This document shows positions 16,199 to 24,730 of a stretch of DNA of 64,000 bases, piece after piece. Origin of the DNA: RPQJ01 sp963748985. Its GTDB lineage: Bacteria; Pseudomonadota; Gammaproteobacteria; Steroidobacterales; Steroidobacteraceae. The first letter of the stretch is position 1. The number at the start of each line of letters is the position of its first letter. Location: assembly GCA_963748985.1 (NCBI GenBank), contig CAVVKQ010000027.1, positions 1 to 64,000 of the forward strand, given 5' to 3'. The translations under genes and the position numbers were made by a program. Under the pieces are notes generated by a model. That model saw only the letters and a program-made list of their open reading frames with translations. It did not search any database and was not told where the DNA came from.

Positions 16199-16795
16199 TC
16201 AGGCCAGCGCCAGGAAATTGGCGAGGATGCGCTGGCCGGCCCGGGACGAGCGCTCGGGATGAAACTGTGCGCCGTGAAAGTTCGCATGACGGACGATCGC
16301 CGAGAACTCGCCACCGTAGTCGGTGACGGCTTCCGTCCACGGGCCGACCGGTGCGGCGTAGCTGTGCACGAAATAGACGTAGGAGTCGTCGTCGAGCCCA
16401 CGCGTCAGCGGTGAAGCGCCCTGCGGCACGACCTGGTTCCAACCCATGTGCGGCACTGGAAAGCCCTGCCGATCGGGAAACCGGGTAACCCGTGCGGGGA
16501 AAATGCCGAGACACTCCGTGTCCCCTTCCTCGCTGCCCTCGAACAGCAATTGCATGCCGAGGCAGATGCCGAGCACCGGCTGGGTCAGCGTCGGTATCGC
16601 GGACACCAGACCGAGGGATTGCAGTCGTTCCATGGCGTCAGCCGCCGCGCCCACGCCGGGAAGGATGACGCGGGGAGCGCGACGCAACTCGTCGACATCG
16701 GCGGTCAGGTGCGACGATGCACCCAGCCGGTCCAGTGCGAAGCGCAGCGACGCGATGTTGGCGCCGCCGTTGGCAATGATCGCGACGTCCGTCAT
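16199..16795 (-). CDS. hisH: Imidazole glycerol phosphate synthase glutaminase subunit
   Basis: This 198-residue class I glutamine amidotransferase supplies ammonia to HisF. The nucleophile elbow LGICLGMQLLFEGS places the catalytic Cys at residue 78. The His-Glu pair of the triad is in HGAQFHPERS near residue 180. The oxyanion segment PGVGAAADAM is intact. The ATG at 16795 is adjacent to the hisB stop. Confidence 0.97.
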   Translation of the reverse strand: MTDVAIIANGGANIASLRFALDRLGASSHLTADVDELRRAPRVILPGVGAAADAMERLQSLGLVSAIPTLTQPVLGICLGMQLLFEGSEEGDTECLGIFPARVTRFPDRQGFPVPHMGWNQVVPQGASPLTRGLDDDSYVYFVHSYAAPVGPWTEAVTDYGGEFSAIVRHANFHGAQFHPERSSRAGQRILANFLALA

Positions 16796-16796
16796 C

Positions 16797-17873
16797 TCAG
16801 AGCACGCCCTTGCTGCTGGGCAGTTCGCTCCCTTCGATCCTTGTCGCCTGGCGCAGCGCGCGCCCCGTGCACTTGAAGCAGGCCTCGACCATGTGGTGCG
16901 CGTTGTCACCCGTCACCTTCACGTGCACCGCGGCCAGCAGGCTGTCGGCCAGTGAACGGAAGAAGTGCGGCACGAGCTCGGTGGGCAGCCCGCCGACGGA
17001 CTCGCGACCAAACGTACCCTCGAAGACAGCGTACGCGCGACCAGAAAGGTCGATCGCGACCTGTGCCTGGGACTCGTCCATGGGCAGTACGAAGCCGAAG
17101 CGTGCGATGCCGCGTTTGTCGCCGAGGGCTTCGCGCAAGGCCTGGCCGAGCGCCAGCGCACAGTCCTCGACCGTGTGGTGCTCATCGATTTCCAGGTCGC
17201 CGGTGCACGTCAGCTCCAGCGCAAAGCCGCCGTGACGCGCAACCTGCTCCAGCATGTGATCGTAGAAGCCGATGCCGGTCGCGATGGCGATGGGGCCGGT
17301 GCGGTCCAGGTTGACCCGCACCCGGATGTCGGTTTCCTTCGTCTTGCGCAGCACGGTCGCGGTGCGGGCCGGCCGGCGCAGTCGCTCGACGATTGCAGCC
17401 CAGGTGGCGTCGTCACTGCCTTCGGCACGAACCTTCAGGCCCTGGATGCCGAGATTCGCCGCCAGTTGCAGGTCCGTCTCGCGATCGCCGATCACGTAGC
17501 TGTCGTTCGGGTCGATGGGGTTGTCACGCAGGTAATCGGTCAACAGGCCGATCTTCGGTTTGCGGCACTCGCAGCCATCGGCAGCCCGATGCGGGCAGAA
17601 GAACTCCGCGTCGAATTCGATGCCCTGCGAAGCGAGGAGGGTGCGGATGAAATCCTGCGGCTCGCGAAACGCGGGTTCCGGGAACGTGTGCGTGCCCAGA
17701 CCATCCTGGTTGCTCACGAGCACGAAGCGGTAGCCGGCTTGCTTGAGTTCCAGCAGTGCAGGAATCACACCCGCCAGCAGGCGGATCTTCGCGAGGCTGT
17801 CAACCTGTTCGTCGACTGGCTCCTCCACGAGCGTGCCGTCGCGATCGATGAACAGGACGCGTGCTCCACTCAT
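16797..17873 (-). CDS. hisB: Histidinol-phosphatase / imidazoleglycerol-phosphate dehydratase
   Basis: This 358-residue bifunctional enzyme carries steps 6 and 8 of the pathway. The N-terminal HAD phosphatase (about residues 1-165) shows the DxDGT motif as LFIDRDGTLVEE and a zinc loop with CPHRAADGCECRKPK. The C-terminal dehydratase (about 170-358) has the manganese-binding repeats DHMLEQVARHGG, DEHHTVED and HHMVEACFK. The start ATG at 17873 overlaps the hisC stop by 4 bp. Confidence 0.97.
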   Translation of the reverse strand: MSGARVLFIDRDGTLVEEPVDEQVDSLAKIRLLAGVIPALLELKQAGYRFVLVSNQDGLGTHTFPEPAFREPQDFIRTLLASQGIEFDAEFFCPHRAADGCECRKPKIGLLTDYLRDNPIDPNDSYVIGDRETDLQLAANLGIQGLKVRAEGSDDATWAAIVERLRRPARTATVLRKTKETDIRVRVNLDRTGPIAIATGIGFYDHMLEQVARHGGFALELTCTGDLEIDEHHTVEDCALALGQALREALGDKRGIARFGFVLPMDESQAQVAIDLSGRAYAVFEGTFGRESVGGLPTELVPHFFRSLADSLLAAVHVKVTGDNAHHMVEACFKCTGRALRQATRIEGSELPSSKGVL

Positions 17874-18928
17874 GGCTGCTCCACCGCGGCCAGCAGCCGC
17901 TGGTTCTGGTCGGGCGTGCCGATCGAGATGCGCAGGCAATTCGCCAGCCCGGGGTAGGACGAGAAGTCACGCACGATCAGTCCCGCCGACTTGCCGGCTG
18001 CGAAGAAACGTTTGGCATCGCGGCACTCGATCAACAGGAAGTTGGCATCGGATGGAAAGACCCGCGCGACGTTTGCGCAGCGCTCGAGTCTGTCGTGCAT
18101 GAGCGTCCGTTCGTCGAGCAGCGTACGAATGCGCGCGGCCGACAACGCACGCTGGGGAGCCTCGGTCAGGGCCAGGACTTCGTCCACCGTCGACGCAGGG
18201 ATTGCATACGGCGGGATGATTCGACGCAGCAGTCCGATGATTTCCTCGCTCGCGATCACGGTCCCCAGGCGTGCACCGGCGAGTGCGTATGCCTTCGACA
18301 ACGTGCGCAGGACGACCAGGTTCGGGAATTCGGCCAGCCGCGCGGTGAGGCTCGCCCGGCCGCAGAACTCGACGTAGGCTTCGTCCACGACGACCAGGGC
18401 CTTGCCGGCGAGTTCCGTGCAGACACGCAGCATCGCGACTTCGTCGAGCAGGTTGCCCGTCGGGTTGTTGGGCGAGCAGAGAAACACGATCTTCGCGCGC
18501 AGGCCAGCGGCAATGACCTGCCCCGCATCGAGCGCAAAGCCATCACGCAGCAGTGGAACTTCGAGCACGCCCGCGCCCTGGATGCGAGCCGCGACCTTGT
18601 AGAAGCCGAACGTTGGCGGAGTGATCACCACGTTGTCCTGTCCCGCACGGCAGAAAGCTCGCACCAACAGGTCAATGGCTTCGTCACTGCCACGGCCGAC
18701 CAGCAGTTGGCGCGCCGGAACGCCATACAACTGCGCCATGCGTGCGACCAGCGCATGCGGCTGGGGCTCGGGGTACCGGTTGAGTCCGGCGATCGAGTTG
18801 TCGCCGGAAGCTCGCCATGGCATTTCGTTGGCGTGCATGCGTTCGAGCGACGGGTCCCACGCTGCGTGCTGGTAAGGCTGCAGTTCGAGGATGTCCGGTC
18901 GCGCCAGTTGCAGGATCGAACGACTCAT
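17870..18928 (-). CDS. hisC: Histidinol-phosphate aminotransferase
   Basis: This 352-residue fold-type I PLP enzyme carries step 7 of histidine synthesis. The PLP lysine is Lys212 in LRTLSKAYALAGARLG. CSPNNPTGN and VVVDEAYVEF bind the cofactor, and the C-terminal LRISIGTPDQN provides the substrate carboxylate-binding Arg. Both ends overlap neighbouring his genes by 4 bp. Confidence 0.97.
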   Translation of the reverse strand: MSRSILQLARPDILELQPYQHAAWDPSLERMHANEMPWRASGDNSIAGLNRYPEPQPHALVARMAQLYGVPARQLLVGRGSDEAIDLLVRAFCRAGQDNVVITPPTFGFYKVAARIQGAGVLEVPLLRDGFALDAGQVIAAGLRAKIVFLCSPNNPTGNLLDEVAMLRVCTELAGKALVVVDEAYVEFCGRASLTARLAEFPNLVVLRTLSKAYALAGARLGTVIASEEIIGLLRRIIPPYAIPASTVDEVLALTEAPQRALSAARIRTLLDERTLMHDRLERCANVARVFPSDANFLLIECRDAKRFFAAGKSAGLIVRDFSSYPGLANCLRISIGTPDQNQRLLAAVEQP

Positions 18929-20250
18929 GCGTTGCCTGCCTGCGCCAGCGCGTCGAGACGAATCGTGACGGCATTGGCGTGCGCGTCGAGCGACTCGAGC
19001 TGCGCCAGCGTGCGTGCCGTCGGGCCGAGGTTACGCAAGCCGTCCGCGGTCAGCTCCTGCACGGTGATGCGCTTGACGAAGTCGAACACGCTGAGCCCGC
19101 TGTAGGCGCGGGCATGGCCGTACGTGGGCAGCACGTGATTGGTGCCACTGCAGTAGTCGCCCATCGTCTCGGGCGTCCACGCGCCGAGGAAGACGGATCC
19201 GGCATTCTGGACCTGCAGCAGCAGCTCGCGCGGGTGGGTGACCTGCAGGATCAGGTGCTCCGGGGCATAACGGTTCGAGACTTCCATTGCGGCAGCGATG
19301 GTCGGCACGATGATGACGCGACTCTCGGCGATCGCCTTGCCTGCGATGTCACGTCGCGGCAGTGCTGCCAGTTGCCTGGCTACCTCGGCCACGCACGCCT
19401 CGGCCACCTTGCGTGAGACCGTTACGAGCACGACCTGTGCGTCCACGCTGTGTTCCGCCTGCGCGAGCAGGTCGGCGGCGACGAACGCAGGGCGCGCGGA
19501 TTCATCGGCAATGACCAGCACTTCCGACGGCCCGGCGGGCATGTCCAGCGCTGCGCCATCGGCGTCCTGCGCAACGATCTGCTTGGCTGCCGTGACCCAG
19601 GCATTGCCTGGCCCGAAGATCTTGACGACTTTGGGCACCGAGGCCGTGCCATACGCCATCGCGGCAACTGCCTGCGCGCCACCGACCTTGAACACTTTGC
19701 GGATCCCGCACAGCCTTGCCGCGACGAGCACGGCAGGATCGGCCGAGCCATCGGACCGGGGTGGAGTGCACATGACTCGTACCGGACAGCCGGCGATGCT
19801 GGCTGGCACGGCCAGCATCAGCGCGGTCGAGGGCAGGGGCGCGGTCCCTGCGGGTACGTACAGCCCGACGGATTCGAGCGCTACGGTCATGCGCTCGCAG
19901 ACGACACCCGGTGCGGTTTCGAGCCGCAACGGCGGCAGCTTCTGCAGTTCGTGGAAGCGGGTAATCGTGTCGATCGCGCGCTCGAGTGCTGCGCGCTGCA
20001 CCGGCGTGAGGGCGGTTTCGGCGGCCGCGAACTCGGCGTCCGACACGCCGAACGATTCGAGGTGGACGCCATCGAGCCTGGCCGTGTACTCGCGCAGCGC
20101 TTCGTCGCCACGTGCGCGAACGTCAGCGACGATCGAGCGGGCCTGTTCGAGCAGGCCAGCGGCATCACGCTGGACGGGACGACGCAGCACGGCGTCGCGA
20201 GTCGCCGCGTCGAGCGAGTCCCAGTCGAGGATGTCGAGCGGACTCTTCAT
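18925..20250 (-). CDS. hisD: Histidinol dehydrogenase
   Basis: This 441-residue zinc-dependent NAD enzyme carries the last two oxidations to histidine. FGPGNAWVTAAKQIV, DMPAGPSEVLVIAD, QAEHSVDAQ and the C-terminal GDYCSGTNHVLPT are family signatures that hold the catalytic His and metal ligands. The ATG at 20250 gives the usual N terminus (MKSPLDILDWDSL) and overlaps the hisG stop by 4 bp. Confidence 0.97.
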   Translation of the reverse strand: MKSPLDILDWDSLDAATRDAVLRRPVQRDAAGLLEQARSIVADVRARGDEALREYTARLDGVHLESFGVSDAEFAAAETALTPVQRAALERAIDTITRFHELQKLPPLRLETAPGVVCERMTVALESVGLYVPAGTAPLPSTALMLAVPASIAGCPVRVMCTPPRSDGSADPAVLVAARLCGIRKVFKVGGAQAVAAMAYGTASVPKVVKIFGPGNAWVTAAKQIVAQDADGAALDMPAGPSEVLVIADESARPAFVAADLLAQAEHSVDAQVVLVTVSRKVAEACVAEVARQLAALPRRDIAGKAIAESRVIIVPTIAAAMEVSNRYAPEHLILQVTHPRELLLQVQNAGSVFLGAWTPETMGDYCSGTNHVLPTYGHARAYSGLSVFDFVKRITVQELTADGLRNLGPTARTLAQLESLDAHANAVTIRLDALAQAGNA

Positions 20251-21146
20251 GCGAGCATTTTCTCCACTGGCAGCACCAGGACCGCGCTGGCGCCGGCGGC
20301 TTTCAGGCTTTCGAGCGTCTCCCAGAACACGGTTTCGCGACACACGGCGTGCACCGCGACCTTATCGCCGGTGCCGTCCAACGGGATGACCGTGGGGGAC
20401 TCGCTGCCGGGCAACAGCTTGGCGATCTGCGCCAGGGCCGAACGAGGAGCGTGGAGCATGATGTATTTGCTCTCTCGCACCTGCTGGACGCCGTCGACCC
20501 GCACCAGCAGTCGACGTACCCAGTCGGCCTTGACCTCGGGCAGGGCGACCGGAGTGCGCACCAGGCACACCTGGCTTTCGAGCACGACGGCGACTTCGCG
20601 TAGATGATTCGCCGTCAGGGTCGAACCGGTGGAAACGAGATCGCAGATCAGGTCGGCCCGGCCGAGGCGGGGTGCGATTTCGACGGCGCCGGACAGCGTG
20701 ACGATCTCGGCGGTGATGGCGTTCTCCTGCAGGAAGCGAGCCAGCACGTGCGGATACGTGGTGGCGATGCGCTTGCCGGCGATGCTTTGCAGACCTTCGA
20801 ACACGAATTCCTGCGGCACGGCGAGTGACAGCCGGCAACGGCCGAAGTCGAGCTTCTGCAGGATCTCGATGTGCGGCGTGGTGCCGCGGGCCAGCATCGC
20901 GAGACGCTTTTCCTCGAGCACGTTGAGCCCGACGAGACCCAGGTCGCAGACGTCTTCCTGGACGAGGTCGGGAATGTCGTCGTCCCGGACGAACAGCACG
21001 TCGAGCGGCATGTTCTCGCCGTAGCACATGAGCTGGTCCTTGCCGCGGTTGAACTTCAGGCCGCAGCGGTGGAGCAGGTCGAGGGATTCGTCGGTGAGGC
21101 GTCCTGATTTCTGCACGGCGATGCGCAGGCGTTGCTGGCGATCCAT
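20247..21146 (-). CDS. hisG: ATP phosphoribosyltransferase (long form)
   Basis: This 299-residue enzyme is the first committed step of histidine synthesis. LRIAVQKSGRL starts the catalytic domain, and DLICDLVSTGSTLTANHLRE holds the PRPP-binding loop. At this length it is the long form, with a C-terminal regulatory domain (from about residue 215) expected to bind histidine and inhibit the hexamer. Its ATG shares the last base of the upstream regulator's stop codon. Confidence 0.97.
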   Translation of the reverse strand: MDRQQRLRIAVQKSGRLTDESLDLLHRCGLKFNRGKDQLMCYGENMPLDVLFVRDDDIPDLVQEDVCDLGLVGLNVLEEKRLAMLARGTTPHIEILQKLDFGRCRLSLAVPQEFVFEGLQSIAGKRIATTYPHVLARFLQENAITAEIVTLSGAVEIAPRLGRADLICDLVSTGSTLTANHLREVAVVLESQVCLVRTPVALPEVKADWVRRLLVRVDGVQQVRESKYIMLHAPRSALAQIAKLLPGSESPTVIPLDGTGDKVAVHAVCRETVFWETLESLKAAGASAVLVLPVEKMLA

Positions 21147-21454
21147 CAGCGTTCTCCGAGGCGGCGCGCCGCCAGTTCGTAGCCGCCGTTGCCGGCACCG
21201 AGGTAGCGGGCGACTCGCCCGATGGTCGTCACGCTGACGCCCGTCTGTTTCGCGATCTCGCGGTAGGGCATGCCCGCCTGCAACAGGCCGACGACGGTCC
21301 AGCGATCGGCAAGGGCCTGCAGTTCCGCCGGAGTGCAGAGGTCGCGCAGGAAATCACGGCACTCGTCGACGCTGCGGAGCGTCAGGATGGCCTGGCACAG
21401 CGCGCGTTCGGCGGCTGCTTCCTGGCGGGGGGAAATTCCACGGTGGTTCTTCAC
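21146..21454 (-). CDS. TrpR/YerC-family repressor at the head of the his operon
   Basis: This 102-residue all-helical protein belongs to the TrpR-like YerC/YecD family. The helix-turn-helix is at about residues 60-85 (MPYREIAKQTGVSVTTIGRV), preceded by the typical LCTPAELQALADRWTVVGLL helices. It starts with GTG at 21454 and is the first gene of the operon, overlapping hisG by one base. A near-perfect operator palindrome lies 20 bp upstream. It is therefore inferred to be the autoregulated histidine-responsive repressor of the operon; a TrpR-family his regulator is known in Xanthomonadales, but the effector is not visible here. Confidence 0.85.
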   Translation of the reverse strand: MKNHRGISPRQEAAAERALCQAILTLRSVDECRDFLRDLCTPAELQALADRWTVVGLLQAGMPYREIAKQTGVSVTTIGRVARYLGAGNGGYELAARRLGER

Positions 21455-21803
21455 GGGTCTCGATGAGCCGGGGTGTATTAATGTGATAGCACGTTAATAC
21501 ATTGGAACGTCGAGCGCAACCGAAAGAGGGGCCGCGCGAAGCCAAGAGGGGCATAAGTCGTCCGCGCCGAGTCGTTTCCGGATTCGGACGGGCTCCGAAA
21601 GCCGTCCGCGACATGGACGTCGCGGCCGAGCCCCCAGGGCGGGTTTACGGCGTCTTTCGGAGCCCGTCCGGATCCGGAGACGGCTGTCGGCGCTTCTAGT
21701 TCTGGCCCCTTCTTGCTTTCGCGCGGACTGCGTCTCGATTGCGCCCACGTTCCTTGCGCTAACGTGCTGTCGCACCTAAACTTCGCCCCGCTCATCGAGA
21801 CCG
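21452..21803. repeat. Long imperfect inverted duplication in the his/met divergent region
   Basis: The left part read forward matches the right part read as reverse complement over almost the whole gap, centred near 21627. Shared blocks include the inner ACGGGCTCCGAAAG (left about 21588-21601), GCGCCGA, GGGGC, CAAGA, CCGCGCGAA, GCGCAA, GGAACGT, AGCACGTTA and the outermost CTCATCGAGACC. The outermost block is simultaneously the 5' end of the SAM riboswitch on the right and part of the his leader on the left. The central 40 bp are not paired, apart from a small CGCGAC/GTCGCG hairpin. Arms are about 150 bp with small indels. Confidence 0.8.
21475..21500. promoter_or_regulatory. 26-bp palindromic operator of the his operon
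   Basis: The arms GTATTAATGTG (21475-21485) and CACGTTAATAC (21490-21500) surround ATAG and match at 10 of 11 positions. The outer TTAATAC resembles the CTAGTAC half-site of the E. coli trp operator, which fits a TrpR-family regulator. It is 20 bp upstream of the repressor gene start and is the most A+T-rich stretch in this intergenic region, so it probably overlaps the his promoter. Confidence 0.75.
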
Positions 21804-21903
21804 GCTGAGGGAATGGCCCTTTGAAGCCGGGGCAACCATCGGGCCCAACCCGCCCGAACTGGTGCCAACTCCACGGGGACCCTGCGCGTCGCCGGAAGAT
21901 GAG
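21791..21903 (+). promoter_or_regulatory. SAM-I (S-box) riboswitch
   Basis: The conserved SAM-I core is readable: CTCATC (21791-21796) pairs with GATGAG (21898-21903) as P1; CGAGA, GCTGAGGGA, TGGCCC, TGAAGCC, GGCAACC and GGTGCCAA follow in the canonical order. It lies about 180 nt upstream of metX. Bound SAM is expected to reduce metX-metB expression. No U-tract terminator is evident downstream, so the expression platform is unclear. Confidence 0.93.
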
Positions 21904-22081
21904 TTGCAGCGAGGCTGCCCCGCCCGGTTTCACGACCGACGGGGGTGTTGGTCGCCGCAACCATCCCGCGCGCGCTAAGACTCCCTGCTGTGGTTCCTTT
22001 ATTTCGACGGGCAGGCCAGCACGGGCCTCGACACGCGTGCCGGGATTTGGTCCAGATTCAGCGCGAGTTCGAGTAGCAGCA

Positions 22082-23185
22082 GTGTCATCGTCCGTCACCA
22101 CGAGCAACAGCCAGCCGGCCGTCGATGACAACATCGCACTGGATGGCGCCGCCGATCCTTCGTCGATGGATCCTGCCGCGGCCCTGCGTCCGGTAGTGCT
22201 GCCTGCGGGTTACGCGTTTGACGAGGACATCCTCGTGCTGGACCGCGAGCCATTCCAGCTGCACTTTGGCGGCGAGCTGCCACGCGTCGAGATCGCCTAT
22301 CGGATCGCAGGGGCCGAGGGTGCCCCGGTGGTGGCGGTCCTCGGGGGAATTTCGGCAGGTCGCAACGTATTCAAGGTGCGCGACGGCGTGCCGGGCTGGT
22401 GGGACGAAATCGCCGGACCCGGCAAGGCACTGGACACGGATCGATTCCGCGTCCTTGGCATCGACTTCCTGGGCGGCAGCCACCGTACGACCGGACCCGG
22501 GCACGGCGAAGTGTTCCAGAGCGTCAGCGCACACGACCAGGCAGTGTGCCTCACGGCCGTGATGGACCATCTCGGCATCGCAAGCCTGCATGGCTGCATC
22601 GGCGCGTCCTATGGCGGCATGGTCACGCTGGTGATGGGCGCGAAGCACGCAGCACGCCTGCGGCATGGCATCGTCGTCAGCGCCGCTCACCGCACTCATC
22701 CGATGTCGACTGCGTGGCGCAGCGTCCAGCGCAACTTCGTGCGCTACGCCATTGAGCATGGCGAAGGCGAGCAGGGACTCGCCCTGGCGCGCGCCCTGGC
22801 CATGACGACCTACCGCTCCGTGCGCGAATTCGAGGATCGCTTTCCTGGCGAGCCCACTCGCCACGACGGGCGTTTCGTGTTCCCGGTCGAGTCGTACATC
22901 GTCTCGCGCGGTGAGGCCTATTCGCGTACCTACCGGCCCGAGGCGTTCGTCTGCCTGTCCGAGTCGATCGACCTGCACCGCATCGAACCCGAGACCATCG
23001 CGGTGCCGATGACCATGGTCGCGGTGCTGGAGGACCAGCTGGTGCCGCCCGCCGACATGCGCATCCTGCGCGACCGGTTCGGCAGCGCGTGCCAGTTGAT
23101 CGAGATCAACTCGATGTACGGCCACGACGCCTTCTTCAAGGAGTCGGAGGTGCTGCGCGATGTTTTCCACCGCACACTCGAATAG
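22082..23185 (+). CDS. metX: Homoserine O-acyltransferase, MetXS type
   Basis: This 367-residue alpha/beta-hydrolase-fold enzyme acylates homoserine in methionine synthesis. The nucleophile elbow GASYGGM places the catalytic Ser at 176; YGHDAFFKE near the C terminus supplies His, and VLEDQLVPP the Asp. The segment DFLGGSHRTTGPG and the LSESIDLHRIEP region match the Xanthomonadales group described as succinyltransferases (MetXS), so succinyl-CoA is the likelier donor; this is inference. A GTG start at 22082 with a weak GAG site is preferred; the ATG at 22166 is the alternative. It follows a SAM-I riboswitch and precedes metB. Confidence 0.9.
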   Translation: MSSSVTTSNSQPAVDDNIALDGAADPSSMDPAAALRPVVLPAGYAFDEDILVLDREPFQLHFGGELPRVEIAYRIAGAEGAPVVAVLGGISAGRNVFKVRDGVPGWWDEIAGPGKALDTDRFRVLGIDFLGGSHRTTGPGHGEVFQSVSAHDQAVCLTAVMDHLGIASLHGCIGASYGGMVTLVMGAKHAARLRHGIVVSAAHRTHPMSTAWRSVQRNFVRYAIEHGEGEQGLALARALAMTTYRSVREFEDRFPGEPTRHDGRFVFPVESYIVSRGEAYSRTYRPEAFVCLSESIDLHRIEPETIAVPMTMVAVLEDQLVPPADMRILRDRFGSACQLIEINSMYGHDAFFKESEVLRDVFHRTLE

Positions 23186-23218
23186 ACCAGTGCATATAAC
23201 AGACCCGAGACGGATCCC

Positions 23219-24382
23219 ATGAGCCACGAAGACAGCATCAAGACCCGCACCGTGCGGGCGGCCCTCGAGACGGACACCCAGCACGGTGCCGTCGTGCCGC
23301 CGATTCACCTGACCTCGACGTTCGCCTTCAGCGGCTACGGCGAAAAGCGCGAATACGACTACTCACGGTCGGGCAATCCGACGCGTGACGCGCTCGGGCG
23401 TGCGCTCGCGGATCTCGAAGGCGGTTCGGGCGCGGTCGTGACCGCCTCGGGCATGGGCGCCGTCTCGCTCGTGACCCAGCTGTTCAAACCGGACCAGGTC
23501 GCCGTCGTGCCGCACGACTGCTATGGCGGCACGTACCGGCTCTTCAATGCGCTCAACCTGCGCGGAGCCATGAAGGTACGGTTCGTCGACTTCCAGGATG
23601 CCGCAGGGCTCAACGCCGCGATCGCCGACAAGCCGGCGCTGGTGTGGATCGAGACGCCGAGCAACCCGTTGCTGCGCATCGTCGACATCGCTGCCGTTGC
23701 TGCCCGCGCCAAGGCAGCGGGCGCGCTGGTCGTGGCCGACAACACGTTCCTGTCGCCCGTGTGGCAGCAACCCCTGGCGTTGGGAGCCGACCTCGTCGTT
23801 CATTCCACGACCAAGTACCTGAACGGCCACAGCGACGTCGTGGGCGGCGCCGTGATCGCAGCCACGGCCGAACTGCACGAGCAGGTGAAGTGGTGGGGCA
23901 ATTGCATCGGCGTCACCGGCGCGCCGTTCGACAGCTTCCTGACGCTCCGCGGCTTGCGCACGCTGCACGCCCGCATGCGCGCACATGGCGAGAATGCACA
24001 GCGCATCGCCGACCTGCTGTCCGGGCACCCTGCGGTGGCCCGCGTCTACTACCCTGGGCTCGCTGCGCATCCTGGTCACGATATAGCGCGGCGCCAGCAG
24101 CAGGGCTTCGGCGCAATGGTGAGCTTCGAACTTGCGGGTGGAGTCGAAAACGTCAAGGCGCTGCTCGGCAGCATGGAACTGTTCTCGCTCGCCGAATCGC
24201 TGGGCGGTGTCGAGAGCCTCATCGCTCATCCGGCCAGCATGACGCATGCGGCGATGGACGCGGCGGCGAGGGAGCGGGCCGGTATCTCGGAAACGCTGGT
24301 GCGGTTGTCGGTTGGCATCGAAGAAGGCGATGACCTCGCGCGCGACCTGACGGCCGGGCTCGAAGCGGCGGGTCGCGTCTGA
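23219..24382 (+). CDS. metB: Cystathionine gamma-synthase / O-succinylhomoserine lyase
   Basis: This 387-residue PLP enzyme condenses the acyl-homoserine made by metX with cysteine (or sulfide). The PLP lysine is Lys199 in HSTTKYLNGHSDVVGG. YDYSRSGNPTRDALG binds the cofactor of the neighbouring subunit, and the C-terminal LVRLSVGIEEGDDL binds substrate carboxylate. It starts 33 bp after metX and should share the SAM-responsive transcript. Confidence 0.95.
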   Translation: MSHEDSIKTRTVRAALETDTQHGAVVPPIHLTSTFAFSGYGEKREYDYSRSGNPTRDALGRALADLEGGSGAVVTASGMGAVSLVTQLFKPDQVAVVPHDCYGGTYRLFNALNLRGAMKVRFVDFQDAAGLNAAIADKPALVWIETPSNPLLRIVDIAAVAARAKAAGALVVADNTFLSPVWQQPLALGADLVVHSTTKYLNGHSDVVGGAVIAATAELHEQVKWWGNCIGVTGAPFDSFLTLRGLRTLHARMRAHGENAQRIADLLSGHPAVARVYYPGLAAHPGHDIARRQQQGFGAMVSFELAGGVENVKALLGSMELFSLAESLGGVESLIAHPASMTHAAMDAAARERAGISETLVRLSVGIEEGDDLARDLTAGLEAAGRV

Positions 24383-24730
24383 GCCGTTGCGCGAGGCTGA
24401 TTGATCTGTGTCGGTTGACGCCTGGGTCGCGTCATCGGGAACGGCCGGCGGCGAGCGCGAAAAAAAAGAAGGCCGGCATTCCTGCCGGCCTTCGGGGGAC
24501 CCGAGCTGCCTCATTCCTTGAGACAAAGACTAACCCGACTCAAGTCCTCGCTACTCGTAAATCCGGTCTCGCAACCTGCGTGCAGGGAGCCTGGGGCCGC
24601 CTGCGGACGCGCAGTATAGCGCCGACAATCCGGTCGGAGTCCAGCGGGAATTGGGCGAAAAATCGACCGGCTGAGAGTTCTAAACCCTGGCTTGACAGTT
24701 TCTGTGGATAAGTCAGTAAGTCATTGAAAT
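24383..24730. other. Gap between convergent metB and leuB
   Basis: This 348-bp gap holds no convincing coding frame. Besides the terminator at 24460-24493, a minus-strand -10-like TATACT lies at 24613-24618 with a weak TGGACT at 19-bp spacing. A transcript from there to the U8 run would be about 150 nt and could be a small RNA, but no known RNA family is recognised. Confidence 0.4.
24460..24493 (-). terminator. Rho-independent terminator of the ilvC-leu operon
   Basis: An 11-bp perfect stem, GAAGGCCGGCA (24468-24478) with TGCCGGCCTTC (24483-24493), encloses TTCC. An A8 run at 24460-24467 becomes U8 on the minus-strand transcript, directly after the hairpin. It faces metB as well but has no U-tract in that direction. 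Confidence 0.85.
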
